From contig CM053260.1 of NCBI GenBank assembly GCA_028583405.1, positions 19,360,813-19,424,812 of the forward strand: a DNA stretch of 64,000 bases. The letters run 5' to 3'. Made by a program: the position numbers and the translations under genes. The notes under the pieces are model-generated. The model did no database searches, had not been told where the DNA came from, and worked only from the letters and a program-made list of their open reading frames with translations. This document shows, in pieces, positions 1-19,295 of the stretch. Numbering within the stretch: the first letter of the stretch is position 1; the number at the start of each line of letters is the position of its first letter. This DNA comes from Pogonophryne albipinna. Lineage: Eukaryota > Chordata > Actinopteri > Perciformes > Artedidraconidae.

Positions 1-7084
<7,084 letters not shown>

Positions 7085-7291
7085 ACACTATATGCACTAA
7101 AGCACTTATATACTAATAAAGGGCTGGCTTATCTAAAACCTGTTGAGTAGCATTTGAAATGTTTTAGCTCTATGAAACCTGATGTACTTATATGATTCTG
7201 TTTTCTTCAAGTTTGTATTTTGTTGGTCGAACGCACTTCTTGTAAGTCGCTTTGGATAAAAGCGTCAGCTAAATGTAATGTAATGTAATAT
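7085..7291 (+). mobile_element. 3' end of an L2-type LINE or V-SINE
   Basis: The end carries TAAGTCGCTTTGGATAAAAG followed by CGTCAGCTAAATG and a TAATG repeat at about 7240-7291. This is the conserved L2 tail shared by fish L2 LINEs and V-SINEs. The upstream 150 bp (GCACTT and AATAAAGG blocks) probably belong to the same element but are less certain, so the left border is approximate. Confidence 0.7.
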
Positions 7292-10200
7292 GCAACCCAA
7301 CTTTTCCATGCTTAAAACACATATGAGTTGCCACAACTGCTTTGTTTGATTGCTAATGTGAATCAACAATAATGACTTTCCACCAAGCAGATGCCCAGAG
7401 TCTGCTGCTGAAGAGGACATTAGCATTGTTGCTTTACTAGCACCCATTAGTAGTAAACAAATGCACCTGTCTCTGTTTACCATCTCTGCTATATTACCTC
7501 TGACAACACACCAACGCCAAGTCATAAACACAGAGGAGGAGCAATTCATCTTTATTGCATGTAATCATTCTAAACCTCCACATGGGCTATCTGTCCCTCT
7601 AAGACAGGTAGGGAGGTAGCCAAATAATATCCCCCCTGTGGCTGAGGTTCATCATCTCGCCTGAGTGAGCCGGTTGGTTTGCAGTCAGAAAGTGTGTAAA
7701 GTTTCCCGCGTGGGTTTATAGTTAGTGTTTTTCTCTCTTTTTCCATTGCATATGTGTTGTTTACCCTGTTAACAGCAGGTGTGGTGCTACGCGGGTTACA
7801 GTAGTTGTGTGATATAATGGCTTTTATAAGTGAGCATGATTAAAGTCAGCCAGGAGGGGGAGCGGGCAGGTGCCGGGCTGATGAGCAGAGTGACAGTGTT
7901 AATAGACCCGGGCTCAAGGGAGGTGGCCCCCGTTTGCAGCACCAATCCGTCTTGATTTCTGCACATTGCCTTCTTCAATTACACTAAGTGTTTAGCTCGA
8001 GTCACCGGCAACCTGGGCATGCATAGACCGTCGCTGGGGATATGCAGGAGAGCGCCGTACATTATGCACAGTACATTATGCATGAAAATAAGAAACACAA
8101 GTCGGTCGCTCATGTTAAAATGTTATCAAGTCACACTCAAACTTTCTCCCTGAACTTGTTAGCCGCTGTGACTACGGATGCCTGATTGGATATGAAACTA
8201 GTCTGTAATCTGTAGTTGCTGCTATCTCTAAGATGTGTCCAGGCTCTCAGAGAGAAGATAGAGATGATGCGTAGATAAGACATTGAGGGATACTTTCTCT
8301 TCACAGGGGCACAAAGGGAATTAAAGGTGTCCTCTCCCATCTGAAAAAAAGGTTATTATCTTCATCCCCGTAGCCCCTGCACTTGACATCACGCAGCACC
8401 TTTACTCAAGATAAGACCTAATCTGGACTCTTGCTTATGTCTTTGTTTACTTGTGTCAAGGTTATGAGCTACAGCACACAGAACATGCTGTCCCTATTGA
8501 AGAAAACTAGACGAAAAATAATAATACATTTTTGTTTTTGTATGTTTTACAAAGTAAAAACTTTTATATAGTATGGTTACTGTTAAAAAAGTTTTAAAAA
8601 AGCAAACACTAATACACTGTGGTTCCAAAACACCTCTTGAATTCAGGGTTATCGACTTTTGCAAAGTGAAAGCAAGGGGAATGCAACTTCATATTAATTA
8701 GGACACGCTGAAGGAGCTCAAATCCTCTGCTGAAACTAATGTAAATTAAGCTTATGTTTTCTTTGTGACAGAATGACAAACACGTCAGCAAAGAGCCTTT
8801 TGATGATTCTTTGTTCGAGCACCTAATGATCTTGCGGTGTTCGCCTTGACGCAATAAACAACCATCAAGAGAACAGCTGTCAACAGAAATGTACACTCTA
8901 CCAGGTAACACATTAACCAAAATGGCCTGAGCAGCGAATCGTGGCGTATGGAGAGGGAATGTGCATTCCTCCTCGGGAGAGATTGGCTTGTTATGACAAA
9001 CGCTGATGACAGGCAGTGAATCTAAATTCCTATAGATTGTTTCTATAACCTTTCTCAACTGAGGAATAACAGCGACGTGATCCCAGCACCACTGCTCTTT
9101 AGATTGCTCCCTTGCTGTCACTTGACACAAATAAGACAGTGACGCCTGGGATGTGGCACCGCTTACCTCTGCATCGAGCGGCAGAACGTGCCATCTTTTG
9201 ACCCCCTGATGCATTTCAGAAAAGGTCAACCTGACAGTCGTCATCTCATCAATCCGCTGTTGTGACTCTGTCAATCTTCCCTGGGACCCCTCCGGAGGTA
9301 AAGAGCGTAAAAGAACACATTTCCCCATCTTGATTCTCCACCACCCACCCTTCGTTTGCCTTAGAGAGATGGGGGGGGGGGGGGGGGGGGGGGTGTTTGA
9401 CCTTCGTGACCACGTTATCTTGTGGAAAGGTCACAGCAAGGCCTCCTGAAAACCAGAGGGGTGGGGAGGATCGATCTGGAGGCTTTCTTTTATTTATCTC
9501 GGTAGACATGCTGCTCCTGGTGTTCTTCCAGGCCAATGGTGAGGGGGAGAGATAACGATCTATTAGTGTTGCAGATATCCTCCTCCTTACCTCTCCCTCC
9601 CTGCAGCCCCCACTCTGTCCCTCGCCTCCCCTGTCAGACACCCTAACTCTATACAAGCCCCTGGCCCCGAGCCAGAGGCGATTGGTGGAAGGAAACTTGG
9701 AGGTCATCAGAATGGGATGGTTGACGTCCTGGGGTCAACACGATCACGCTGTGTCATTGCTTAATGCACTGTACTGAAGGGGGAGAAGTCAGGCTGCCCA
9801 GTTAGAAGCTGCAGCGCTATTAGAACTGTAGGAGCAAAAACAGGGGGGAAAGGAGAATATCACATACACTTTTCTGTCCCGTCCCCTTTGACTTTTACTG
9901 TGCAGTGTATTAATGGCCCGCTCTTATCACCATTTATCATTTGAACAGTGCAATATATAGGAAGTGGTTGCACCAGTAGAGGGAAAACAAAGGCAAGATA
10001 GAGACGTTACATGGTGAGATGAGTGTGTCGCTGGGAGCGCGGATAATTTAATTAAAGAGTTTCCTTTCCCGCTGTCTTCAGGTCTGGGTTGTGTATTGAG
10101 ATGGAAAATGAAACAAATGACTCACAAACATCGCTGCTGACTCACACATAGCTGGAGAAGTCTTAAGCCCCCAACTCTGAGGATATTCATGCGGTAATCA

Positions 10201-10709
10201 TGTTGTGCGGCACACACAAATGCCAGTGCGCAAACACACACTATTTTCTAAAACACTACATTCGTCTGAACAAAGCACTCTGGCACGTAGTAAAATCTCC
10301 CCACCCAAACATGCAAATATTTCTCCATTACCCCACCATCATGGTCAATTAGGCCCCACTTTCTCCACCTTTTATCTCCTTAACCAGGGTCCTCATCTGC
10401 TGCTTGTGTCACGGGGCCCACAGATAAATAATTCAGCAGAGGACGGGTGTGTGTGGGGGGGATTTACGGCTCACGTCTTACCCAGTCAGGTCGTAAATTC
10501 TGAATAAGGGGAAACGGGAGAATATAGTACGGGAGAGGAGAAAAAGGGAGAAGGGGAAGGGAGATGAGGGAGGAGAAGGGCTGTGGGGAAGTGGTCCCCC
10601 GGGGGCCATAGTCTCACACAGGCAACATCATAAAGTCACCATTAGAATGCTGTATTTATAACAGTGGGTTTGCCCCGGGCTGTGCCTACGACACTGAGTT
10701 TCCCTCATC
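7292..10709. other. Intergenic DNA with one long unexplained frame
   Basis: It contains the 23-G run and a 239-codon minus-strand frame at 8609-9328 that I cannot assign. A purine-rich block lies at 10505-10590. No exon structure was recognised. Confidence 0.5.
9371..9393. repeat. Poly-G tract (23 G)
   Basis: An uninterrupted run of 23 guanines, G-quadruplex prone and error-prone for sequencing. Confidence 0.9.
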
Positions 10710-10846
<137 letters not shown>

Positions 10847-12966
10847 TCACACTCACACTCACACATAGACTCAATGCACAGCACCCATATCCACATGACA
10901 ATGTCATTTTCCTCCGTATTAGTAGAGTCTCTCCATAAAACCCACACTGTGTCCTTCTCCTGGCACTGCTGTCCCTATATGGTGTTCAGCATGGCGCCGG
11001 CATCACAGAATATCAATGGCTTAATGAGGCGTAGGCTCTTTCTGATGTGCCGCAACATTGACTCTTTGGGGGAACATGGAGAGTGAAACGACTCTGTGAA
11101 GAGATAACAACGCCCCCCGATGGACTGCTGGCCAGCTCCGAGCATGCTCAGTAGTGCCTGACCTAATGGCAGCCAGTAATGATACAAAACATGTCAGCCT
11201 ACCAGGATCCTTTCACCTTTTTAAAAACACTATATAGTAAGATTTGAAAGCCTACTGAGCATTTTTCGCTGCAGGCTTATTCTTGTTCAAGATCAAATAA
11301 ATCTTGCTGATTTTATTAAAAGTAAAATGCGAGTGTTTATACTTCTTGGGCCATTAATTACTTCTTCTTCCTGCATTATCCTTGGGCAATTTGCTGCCCA
11401 GTTACAGCAATTTGAAATAGATCCATTAAATTGACGTTGTTAAGGACATTTGATCCATGGCCACATCCACTCATGAATTCCTGCAAAATGATGGTTAATT
11501 TAAAAGTTTTCAATCAATACCCATGGGTAGAATATTGTAAGATTGCTTCAATTGTCTAGAGTGTGAATAATTATGTTGTCAGTAAATGGACTTGTTCAAC
11601 TTTTATATTCTAGGAAACTCTGGTTACTGCAGCTGAGATCCAGCAACGCTGTCTCTAAAATAAAAAGGATACTGCTCAATTTAATGATGAAATATGTCCT
11701 TAAAAACAGGGCATGTCTGTCTATAGCATATCTAAATTTAATGAGCTTCTTTTAGAGCAAGTGAGGATAATTTGACTTTGAATTACAGATCCATGACGAA
11801 CCAGCCATCAAACAACATATGGTTGAGTCAGATTTAGCAGAGGAAAGCCAAAGGTGAGTGGAAATATTCAGTAAAACCAGGAAACAAAAGCACACCAAAT
11901 CCCCTGTGCCTTTTCATACACTCTGTTGAAAAGCAATAAGAGGAGGTACAGTACCTTTTATTTATCTGTCCCACTCATGCGTTTATTGTCAAACTTTGTT
12001 TAGGAATATCATTTCCCTTTAACTGGCCTTTTTGCTTTCTGGCAGTCTTCAGGCGCTTTCATGTCAGCGGTCTACAGTGGGGCAGCTGCCTTGGAATAAA
12101 CTCCTTTTATTTAAAGCTAGCCAGAGGGGTCAAAGAGCCTGATCTGTCATTGGCAGTGTAATAAACAGAGAAAGAGAGTTCCACATAAACACCTCCAACC
12201 AATATGAACAGCCCACTACAGGAAATGAAAATGTGGCCACAGGAAGTTAACCCTTTACGGCTCAGGGATGGTGGTGGAGGAGACATTATACTGCAATCCG
12301 GAGTTAAGCTGAATGCCTCCGTATCCTTTGTGTGGGTTATTGTAGGGGGCATTTCCTGAAGGTGTCTGAACATGCATTAATTGGTTGTCATGGGGAGATA
12401 CGGCTAAATGCGAACGGGGTGGCAGTGTCGAATCCCATTTAATGAGAGAATAAAACAGTCTCCCATTGAAGGCAGATAGGGAGAACCGTATTGACCTGCG
12501 GTGGTGCTCGTGAATAACCAGTTGTCTCCCTCAATCGATCACAGCACAATGAGAGACAACGCGGGAGGAAGAGTGGCATGATTTGTGAATGACACTGAAG
12601 GTCAAAACACATGTAGAACGTGGCGATTGCTCCTTCAACATATTTCTGTACATTTGTCTTTGATCTCTTGCGCAGGTTTGACTTCAAAGTTTCTCTTCTC
12701 CTCCGTGACAGTTTCCTCTCTGCAGTGCTGTCCGGCCTCCACTGTTCATCTATGCATGGTCATTAAGCTCAACGCTGCGTGATTCTCAATGAGGCAGGGC
12801 CAGAAAGTGAGTTGACCCTTCGAGGGCACCACTCTGACTTGTTCCTCTTTCTCCTTCGTCTTCTTCTGTTCTCACTCGTCTTATTCCCCACAGTCTGTGG
12901 GGCCAAAGCCTTGGCTGCTTGTTGCGCATGCTAACATCGGGGGCTGCAAGATGGGACTTGGAGCCA

Positions 12967-13010
12967 GAGAGAGAGAGACCGAGAGACCGAGAGAGACCGA
13001 GACCGAGAAC
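12967..13010. repeat. (GAGACC)n / GA-rich simple repeat
   Basis: GAGAGAGAGAGACC followed by several GAGAGACC and GAGACC units; purine-rich and short. Confidence 0.7.
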
Positions 13011-13369
13011 GTTACAGCTATGGCCGCCAACCACCGACAGACTTTGAGAGTTGAGTGAATAAATGCCCTGTCTACTTGGGACAGGGTGCACTCACTCTCG
13101 CAACCCGGCACGCATGCATAAAACCCTAGGGGTCGGAGGCCGGGGAGTGGAGAGATTCTCTGCAGAGAGATTGATAACGCCCCCTGCTTCAAACAGCGGA
13201 CAATCCAAGCAAGAACCAATGTGACTTTTAAAAAACCCAATGAATAGTGCATGGAGACGGGTCAAGGGCAAGATGGGCGTAGGAAGGGCTAAGGAGTTTT
13301 TCTTATCAATCAGGGAGTCATGGGGGGAATGTGGGAAGACAAGCGCCAAGCTGGGTGTGTTGGCGGAGA

Positions 13370-13382
13370 GGGGGGGGGGGGG
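13370..13382. repeat. Poly-G tract (about 13 G)
   Basis: A run of G followed by TTGGGGGG, giving a local G-rich block. Confidence 0.85.
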
Positions 13383-14073
13383 TTGGGGGGTTGTGGCAGG
13401 ATAAAGCTCCTTTGATAGCTGTGAAATGGAGAAACAGATGCAGAAAGGTGGAAAGAGCATTATGGCTGGTGATAGTAAATACTCCAGGGTATTGAGCCTT
13501 TTAGGTTTATGTCACTGATGTCATGTTGAGCTAGCCTGACTGAAGTTAATCTGGGAGTTTTTCCGAGGTGAGGAAAAAGCTGAACTATTTGAACATAAAC
13601 GTATCGTGTCTGCAGCCATTTATCACAATTGTGACAAATGCGAGTTCCCTTACCATCTGTGGTTAGAACCACAAGTCTTTGCTTAACTACAAAGCTACTC
13701 TGGCTATTTAACACGTATAATATAATACTACATATATATTCATGATTTTTTCAAACACTTTTACGGAAGACATCAAAGCGTGATGAGCCAAAGTAAAAAG
13801 AACAAACCCCCGAGACACTGACTTTCATCAACTTGATTGAAAATGATGCCGACTATTCAAAGCACCGCAGAGAAGAATAACAGGTGGGAAGGGCTTTCAT
13901 AATGGTAAATCAATATAGAGAATCTACAGCACAGTTCAGCCTAAATGCCACTCCGCCCTTTGGCCTCTTATCAGCACCCAATCACAGGCAATCAAGCTCT
14001 TTTAAGGGCTGATTTAACCCTGATGAGCCCTAAGCTGGATGAACCTCACACACAGACAGCAGCAGTCACTCTT

Positions 14074-14264
<191 letters not shown>

Positions 14265-16725
14265 TGTCTGCAATATTGCGGCAGAGATTAAAGCCACATG
14301 AAAGGGGTAGAGACAAAGGTGACGTCTCCTCTTTTCAAATGGCAAGAGCGTGGCTTGACATGAAGCGAGTGGGTGAGTGCCTGGGTGAACAAAAGCCTGG
14401 CGCCATGTGAGAAAAGGGCAGAGGCGGGAGCAGGGCAGCAGTGGTGGGGGGGCAGGCCTTTAATTAAAAGGATTATATTGAGGTGCACAGTGCTGCAGAG
14501 GAGCTGTCCACTGGGCCTAGATTGACTACAGTAATGAAACCTATCCCTGTCTAAGGAGAAGGAGAGAGAGAAGGTGGGGGTGCATCACTCAGAGGAGGGG
14601 GTCCAGGAACGATGGAAGACGATGGAAAGTAAACATGAAGAAAGAATGTGTGTAATGAGGTATCATCAGACAGAATTGTAAGATGGGGCTTAAAGTAATA
14701 AATATACAAGGTCATAAAGAACGATAACAATGGATGAACTATGGTATTAAATTAGAAGTTCTCGTAGATTAAAGTCATTACAGATATGCTTCCGGCCAAG
14801 TGAGAGTTTCCCTCTTTAATGTAAATGAATGCTAAGTTTGGCATATCCATCCAGTGCCTCTGCTTCTCATTAATTTTTATCTCTGCAGATATAATGAAGT
14901 CATAATAGCAGGGAGTCTGATGAGTTGTCAATTAGAAACTTGAATGATCCCTGTCCGGAAATAAAAAAAGACCCAGAGAAGGTTATTATTTCAGCTCCTC
15001 TCTTTAACTCACTGGTAGGTATCCGCACTCAGCTCTCACTCCCTTTAACCTGTTTGTCCTTCATTCACACCATAAAGTCGTTTTAATTATATGCAATGGC
15101 GATCAACCAAAACGGATGTAGGGTTTGTCTTGTAACCGTTTGTGTAGCAAGGTTCGATCTATTTAGCATTTGATTATAACATGCAATAAAAATCAACATA
15201 ACGGAGGAGCCCAGGAATTGTACTGTCACACATGGCCACTTGCAAACTTCTCAGCGTGGAGATAAGTCCCCTGTGTCTGCCTCTGACTACATTTGTGTTA
15301 TCCTCCAATCTGTTGTGTTGTGTGGAACTGCATGGCTTCCCTCCGCTGCTGACCAAGATTAACATTATCTCTGACCAGCCTGCCAGAAAACCAGACTCTG
15401 CAGTAAATGAATGAGATAAAGGCAAGACAGAAAAAGTATAACTTTTGTCACGTCTACTGTCTGTTACATTCCCAGGTTTGCCATTTTCATTATATTTGTA
15501 TCTTTCTATGAACCATCCGCCTGACCAAGCAAGCAAGTAAACAAAGTCCTGAAACTGTCATTTTGTGTCCGTGGAAAATATAAAAAAGAGAAGCATACAC
15601 ATTTGTTGTATGCATAGGCCTTTTTCTTATATGTTATTTATAAAAAATTCATGCAAAGATTGTATTTCTGCTGACCACATTATAAGACATACCATGAGAG
15701 GCGTCTTTCTCCATGCAGTACATACTGTATACTCTATGCAGTCCACGCAAAAAGAACAATACAGACACATTCTTAACAGTACAATACACTCTAAATATAA
15801 GCTTGTTTAGTTTATCTAATTAGAAAACAATATACATTGAAATATAATTGTGTCCTCAGTGTTTTCAAGCTTTCTAAATGTCCCTGTGAAGTAATGGGCT
15901 GGTTTAAAAGTAGAATAGCTGCTATGCTTGCATCACTTTCCTAGCATTGAATGCTCCTATCATTATGCAATTGAACATTTTGAATAAAGCAAATGGAATA
16001 TCCAGATCTCAGGCATTGCCTAATAATCTTTATATTTTGATCAGATAGCAGATATTGTTGTAAGAAAAAGTTACACACAACGACACACACATGCTAAAAG
16101 CACAAGAACTTGGTTTAGAATTTCTTGGATTATGTGTTTTTATATAATGTACGTGAATATCAAACTCTTTTCTTGGTTTTGGTTCATCTTTACAGTCCTA
16201 CACTTGTGATTAATGTGTTATTGTACCCTCTGGGCAGCCATTGGTTTCCACTCATTTCCATACAATACGAAAATATCCGTTTAAATAATTTTATGATCTC
16301 ATTGTTCAATCAAAGTTCAGCAGCATAAAGGGAAAAAGTCATAATTTAGAACCAAGCATTTGTAAGTGTCACCGTTAATGCTGAGGGGATTCTGTAATAT
16401 GAGACCATATGTTATATTTTATGTCAGCAGTAAATACATTGGATTAAAGTGTTTTCCAAATATTGGGCATTGCTATCATATTGCCCAGAATTATTTATGG
16501 CTGCATCACATCTGTCTTTGAAAAGGCCCTGTTCTATGATTTGGTTAGTTGGATGGTGGACGTATTGTATTGCATTTTTTTTCAGTGGAACACTAGATCA
16601 ATAGACTTTTGTAATAAAATGCACTTATCCAAGAGAAGAAAAAGTATTTCAATAAAAACAAAACTGTGAAAACTGTGGTAGAAAAATATTGGTAAATCTA
16701 AAAAAAATCCAAAATAATGTGTCAT
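14265..16725. other. Intergenic DNA, no gene seen
   Basis: AT-rich, with only short chance frames and no repeat that I recognise. Confidence 0.6.
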
Positions 16726-17136
16726 TGTCACGATCTGTCTGTGTTGTGTCTTTTCTTGTCTAGATCTGTCTTTGGTTTCCTATTTTATTTAGAAAAGTGT
16801 TCACCCCCCCGCCTTTCCTGTTGCTTCCTGTCTCTGTGTTCCCTCCTGCCTGATTACCTGATTGTGTTCACCTGTTGCCCCTGTGTTTTCTCCTCCCTCC
16901 TCACCTGTGTCTTGTTTGTGTGATTAGTCTTGTGTGCATTTAAGTTCTGATTTTTCTGTCTGTCATTGTGAGTTTCTTGACGTTGTTGGATGGTTTGTGT
17001 TCTGAGCGACTTTATGTTTTGTCTTGCCCAGTTTTGACTTTGTTTGCCTGGCCTAGTTTTGGAAATAAAGGATTCCTGCTTTGAACATATCTTCTGTATT
17101 TGGGTCCGATATATACCTCGCCGTCCAGCCGTCACG
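16726..17136 (+). mobile_element. 411-bp interspersed repeat, possibly a solo LTR-like unit
   Basis: It is flanked by GTCAT on each side (16721-16725 and 17137-17141), consistent with a 5-bp target duplication. The interior is C/T- and G/T-rich, with an AATAAA near 17062 followed by a block resembling CTGCATTTGGGTCC, which I associate with a common teleost repeat. It starts with TG but does not end in CA, so an LTR identity is unproven. Confidence 0.55.
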
Positions 17137-17493
17137 GTCATATTGTAAATCTTACATTGACAAAGGTCAGCTGCAAAGCCTCTCATAGGCCGAGTCATAT
17201 TGTTTAAGGTTTACTGTACTATAAAATAAAATACCTATAAGTGAATAACATAGAACGGAAAACTCCATTGAAATGAACTAATACTGCTATAATCTATTGA
17301 TAAGCATGCACCTACAGATAGTTTACAGTATTATGTAGGTACAATGATTGGGATAAGTCCATTGTTTAACCAGGGAATGATGGCAGTGCATTGTAATTTC
17401 AAAAAGGAGAATTATATAATAAAACAACTGGTCAAAAGTTGCTTATGTGTTGGCTTAGTTTGTGGAAAGGCACTCAAGCGAGTGTGCCTGAAG

Positions 17494-17517
17494 AGGTATG
17501 AAATTAATTTCATACCT
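17494..17517. repeat. 24-bp perfect palindrome
   Basis: AGGTATGAAATT followed directly by its exact reverse complement, with no spacer. Confidence 0.95.
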
Positions 17518-18295
17518 TTTTCCCTTCCCTCATTTGCCCAACGTTTTTGAGCCGGTCTCCTCAGCTCCTCAGCTATGTGTCTCACCATTACAGAGCTAAT
17601 CCATCCATGACAATGTTCAATTTCCTCTGGGGAATATGGAGTGCAGTGGGGGAAATTTGCAACCCTGTGGCCCATCTAAGTAGCATTAACAACAGTGCCC
17701 ACAACCCTCAGAGCCTCGGCTTTGTCTGGGAAGAGAAACTCATTTGAAGTGAGTGGTTCGATTTGAGAATCTGGCAACGCTGTGATACAATCTTCTATTA
17801 CAGACAATCTTTCTGATATGATGGAGACAAGGAAAAAAAGCTTAAGCCAACAGTTGCTTCAGGTGCCAGGACATTTAGATAAATCTCATATTTGCATTTG
17901 TCATTGGAAGAAAGTACATTTTGTGTTCAGAGTTCAGAATTGCGTTATTAACTTTTGCATTTTCTAACCAAACCATGAAAATATTGTATTTATTTTATTT
18001 TCATTCTACTTTCTCTTCTACTAAGGAGGGGACACAAAACCATAAAGTTGGCGACTTTAGAAGTCCACAGTTTGATATTTGATTTTGTAAGAACATTTAA
18101 AAAAGAATGTATAACAATTTTCGAATGGCCATGAATATGTCTAACAAATTAAACTGAAATGTACATAAATTAAACTTACTTTGTCATTGTGTTGCTTTGC
18201 ATCTTAATGTAGTCTGTATAGCTTAGCTTCTAGCAAACAATCAATATATTTCATTATACATATGACCTGAAATATAGCACTACATTTCTATTTTT

Positions 18296-18365
18296 GACAA
18301 GGGTGGCCTCAGTGGGAATCGAACAGAATGACCCCATGATCCTATCCCTTATTGACCCTTGGAGT
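18296..18365 (-). repeat. tRNA-like / SINE-type remnant
   Basis: On the minus strand the stretch GTTCGATTCCCACTGAGGCC resembles a tRNA T-arm (B box), followed by ACCCTTG as in a common fish repeat. No A box or cloverleaf was found, so this is not called a tRNA gene. Confidence 0.4.
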
Positions 18366-19177
18366 GTAAGTATATCTGAAAATTCAATGTTAAGATGCAA
18401 ATTCTAATAAAGCAATAGTACAGGCTCTTAATTACAGTGAAAATATGACATTTGTCTGTAGCCTCCATCCTGCAGTGTTTAACTGTTTTTATTGCCCTAA
18501 TATCACTGCCATATTTCAAACCATGTTGTGCTGATTTTCAGTTGCTTCTGCCTGGCCTTCGTTGTGTCTGCTCGATACACTATCGACAGACCAATCATTC
18601 CGCAATCATGCTCAGCACACCGTCTTTATTACTGATTATTGAGCATGTCATCACTGCCTGCGTGGCACCGTACACTGACATCAGGTGCCAGGAGAGACAG
18701 TGCGAGAGAAGCTGGGAATCTGTCAGCACTCTGATGAGCTGATCTACCGCTGGGTTTTGGATTGCCAAGCCAGTGACCTACAGGTGGCAATTAAATGTCA
18801 AGACATTTGGATTCCAATTCTGGTCTGTTGCTGAGTCACATAAGTCATGCGGTAAATTCAGACATGTCAAAGGAGCGAGATAGTTTCTATCAGATCTAAG
18901 TTGTTGCCAACATAAGGTCTTCAACTTGGACCAGAAAGAAATGCCCTTCACTTATTTTTCATGCTGTGTCCAAAAGACAAGGAAACAAGGCTTTAGCGAG
19001 GAAATATACTTCAAACTCACCATTCATTATGCCTCTTACATTTTTTGATTTGGAAACATTTGGGCACATATTGTATATATGTTGTAATAAATATGAAAAC
19101 AAAAATGATATTAAAGCAGACTCAAAAATCAAGGGATGTTTGGTGAGTACATGAATACTGTCTGTTTGGTGTACTTA

Positions 19178-19295
19178 AAGGGGCCCTTTTAAGCTCATTT
19201 TCAGGATTCATAATTGTATGTTGTGCTTCTACTATGACATGTTTACATGCTGTTCAAAGAGGTCTTTGTTTTCTCATACTTTTCCCCCTCGTAAG
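19178..19295 (+). mobile_element. Head fragment of a teleost DNA-transposon-like repeat
   Basis: It begins with a TTAAAGGGGCCC-like end followed by GCTCATTTTCAGG and CATAATTGTAT, and continues with TGTTTACATGCTGTTCAAA and TTTTCTCATACT. I recognise this order from a frequent non-coding repeat of fish genomes. The far end was not found. Confidence 0.5.

Noticed and set aside
18296..18365. tRNA gene
   Set aside because: Only a T-arm-like stretch is present; no acceptor stem, A box or anticodon arm was found.
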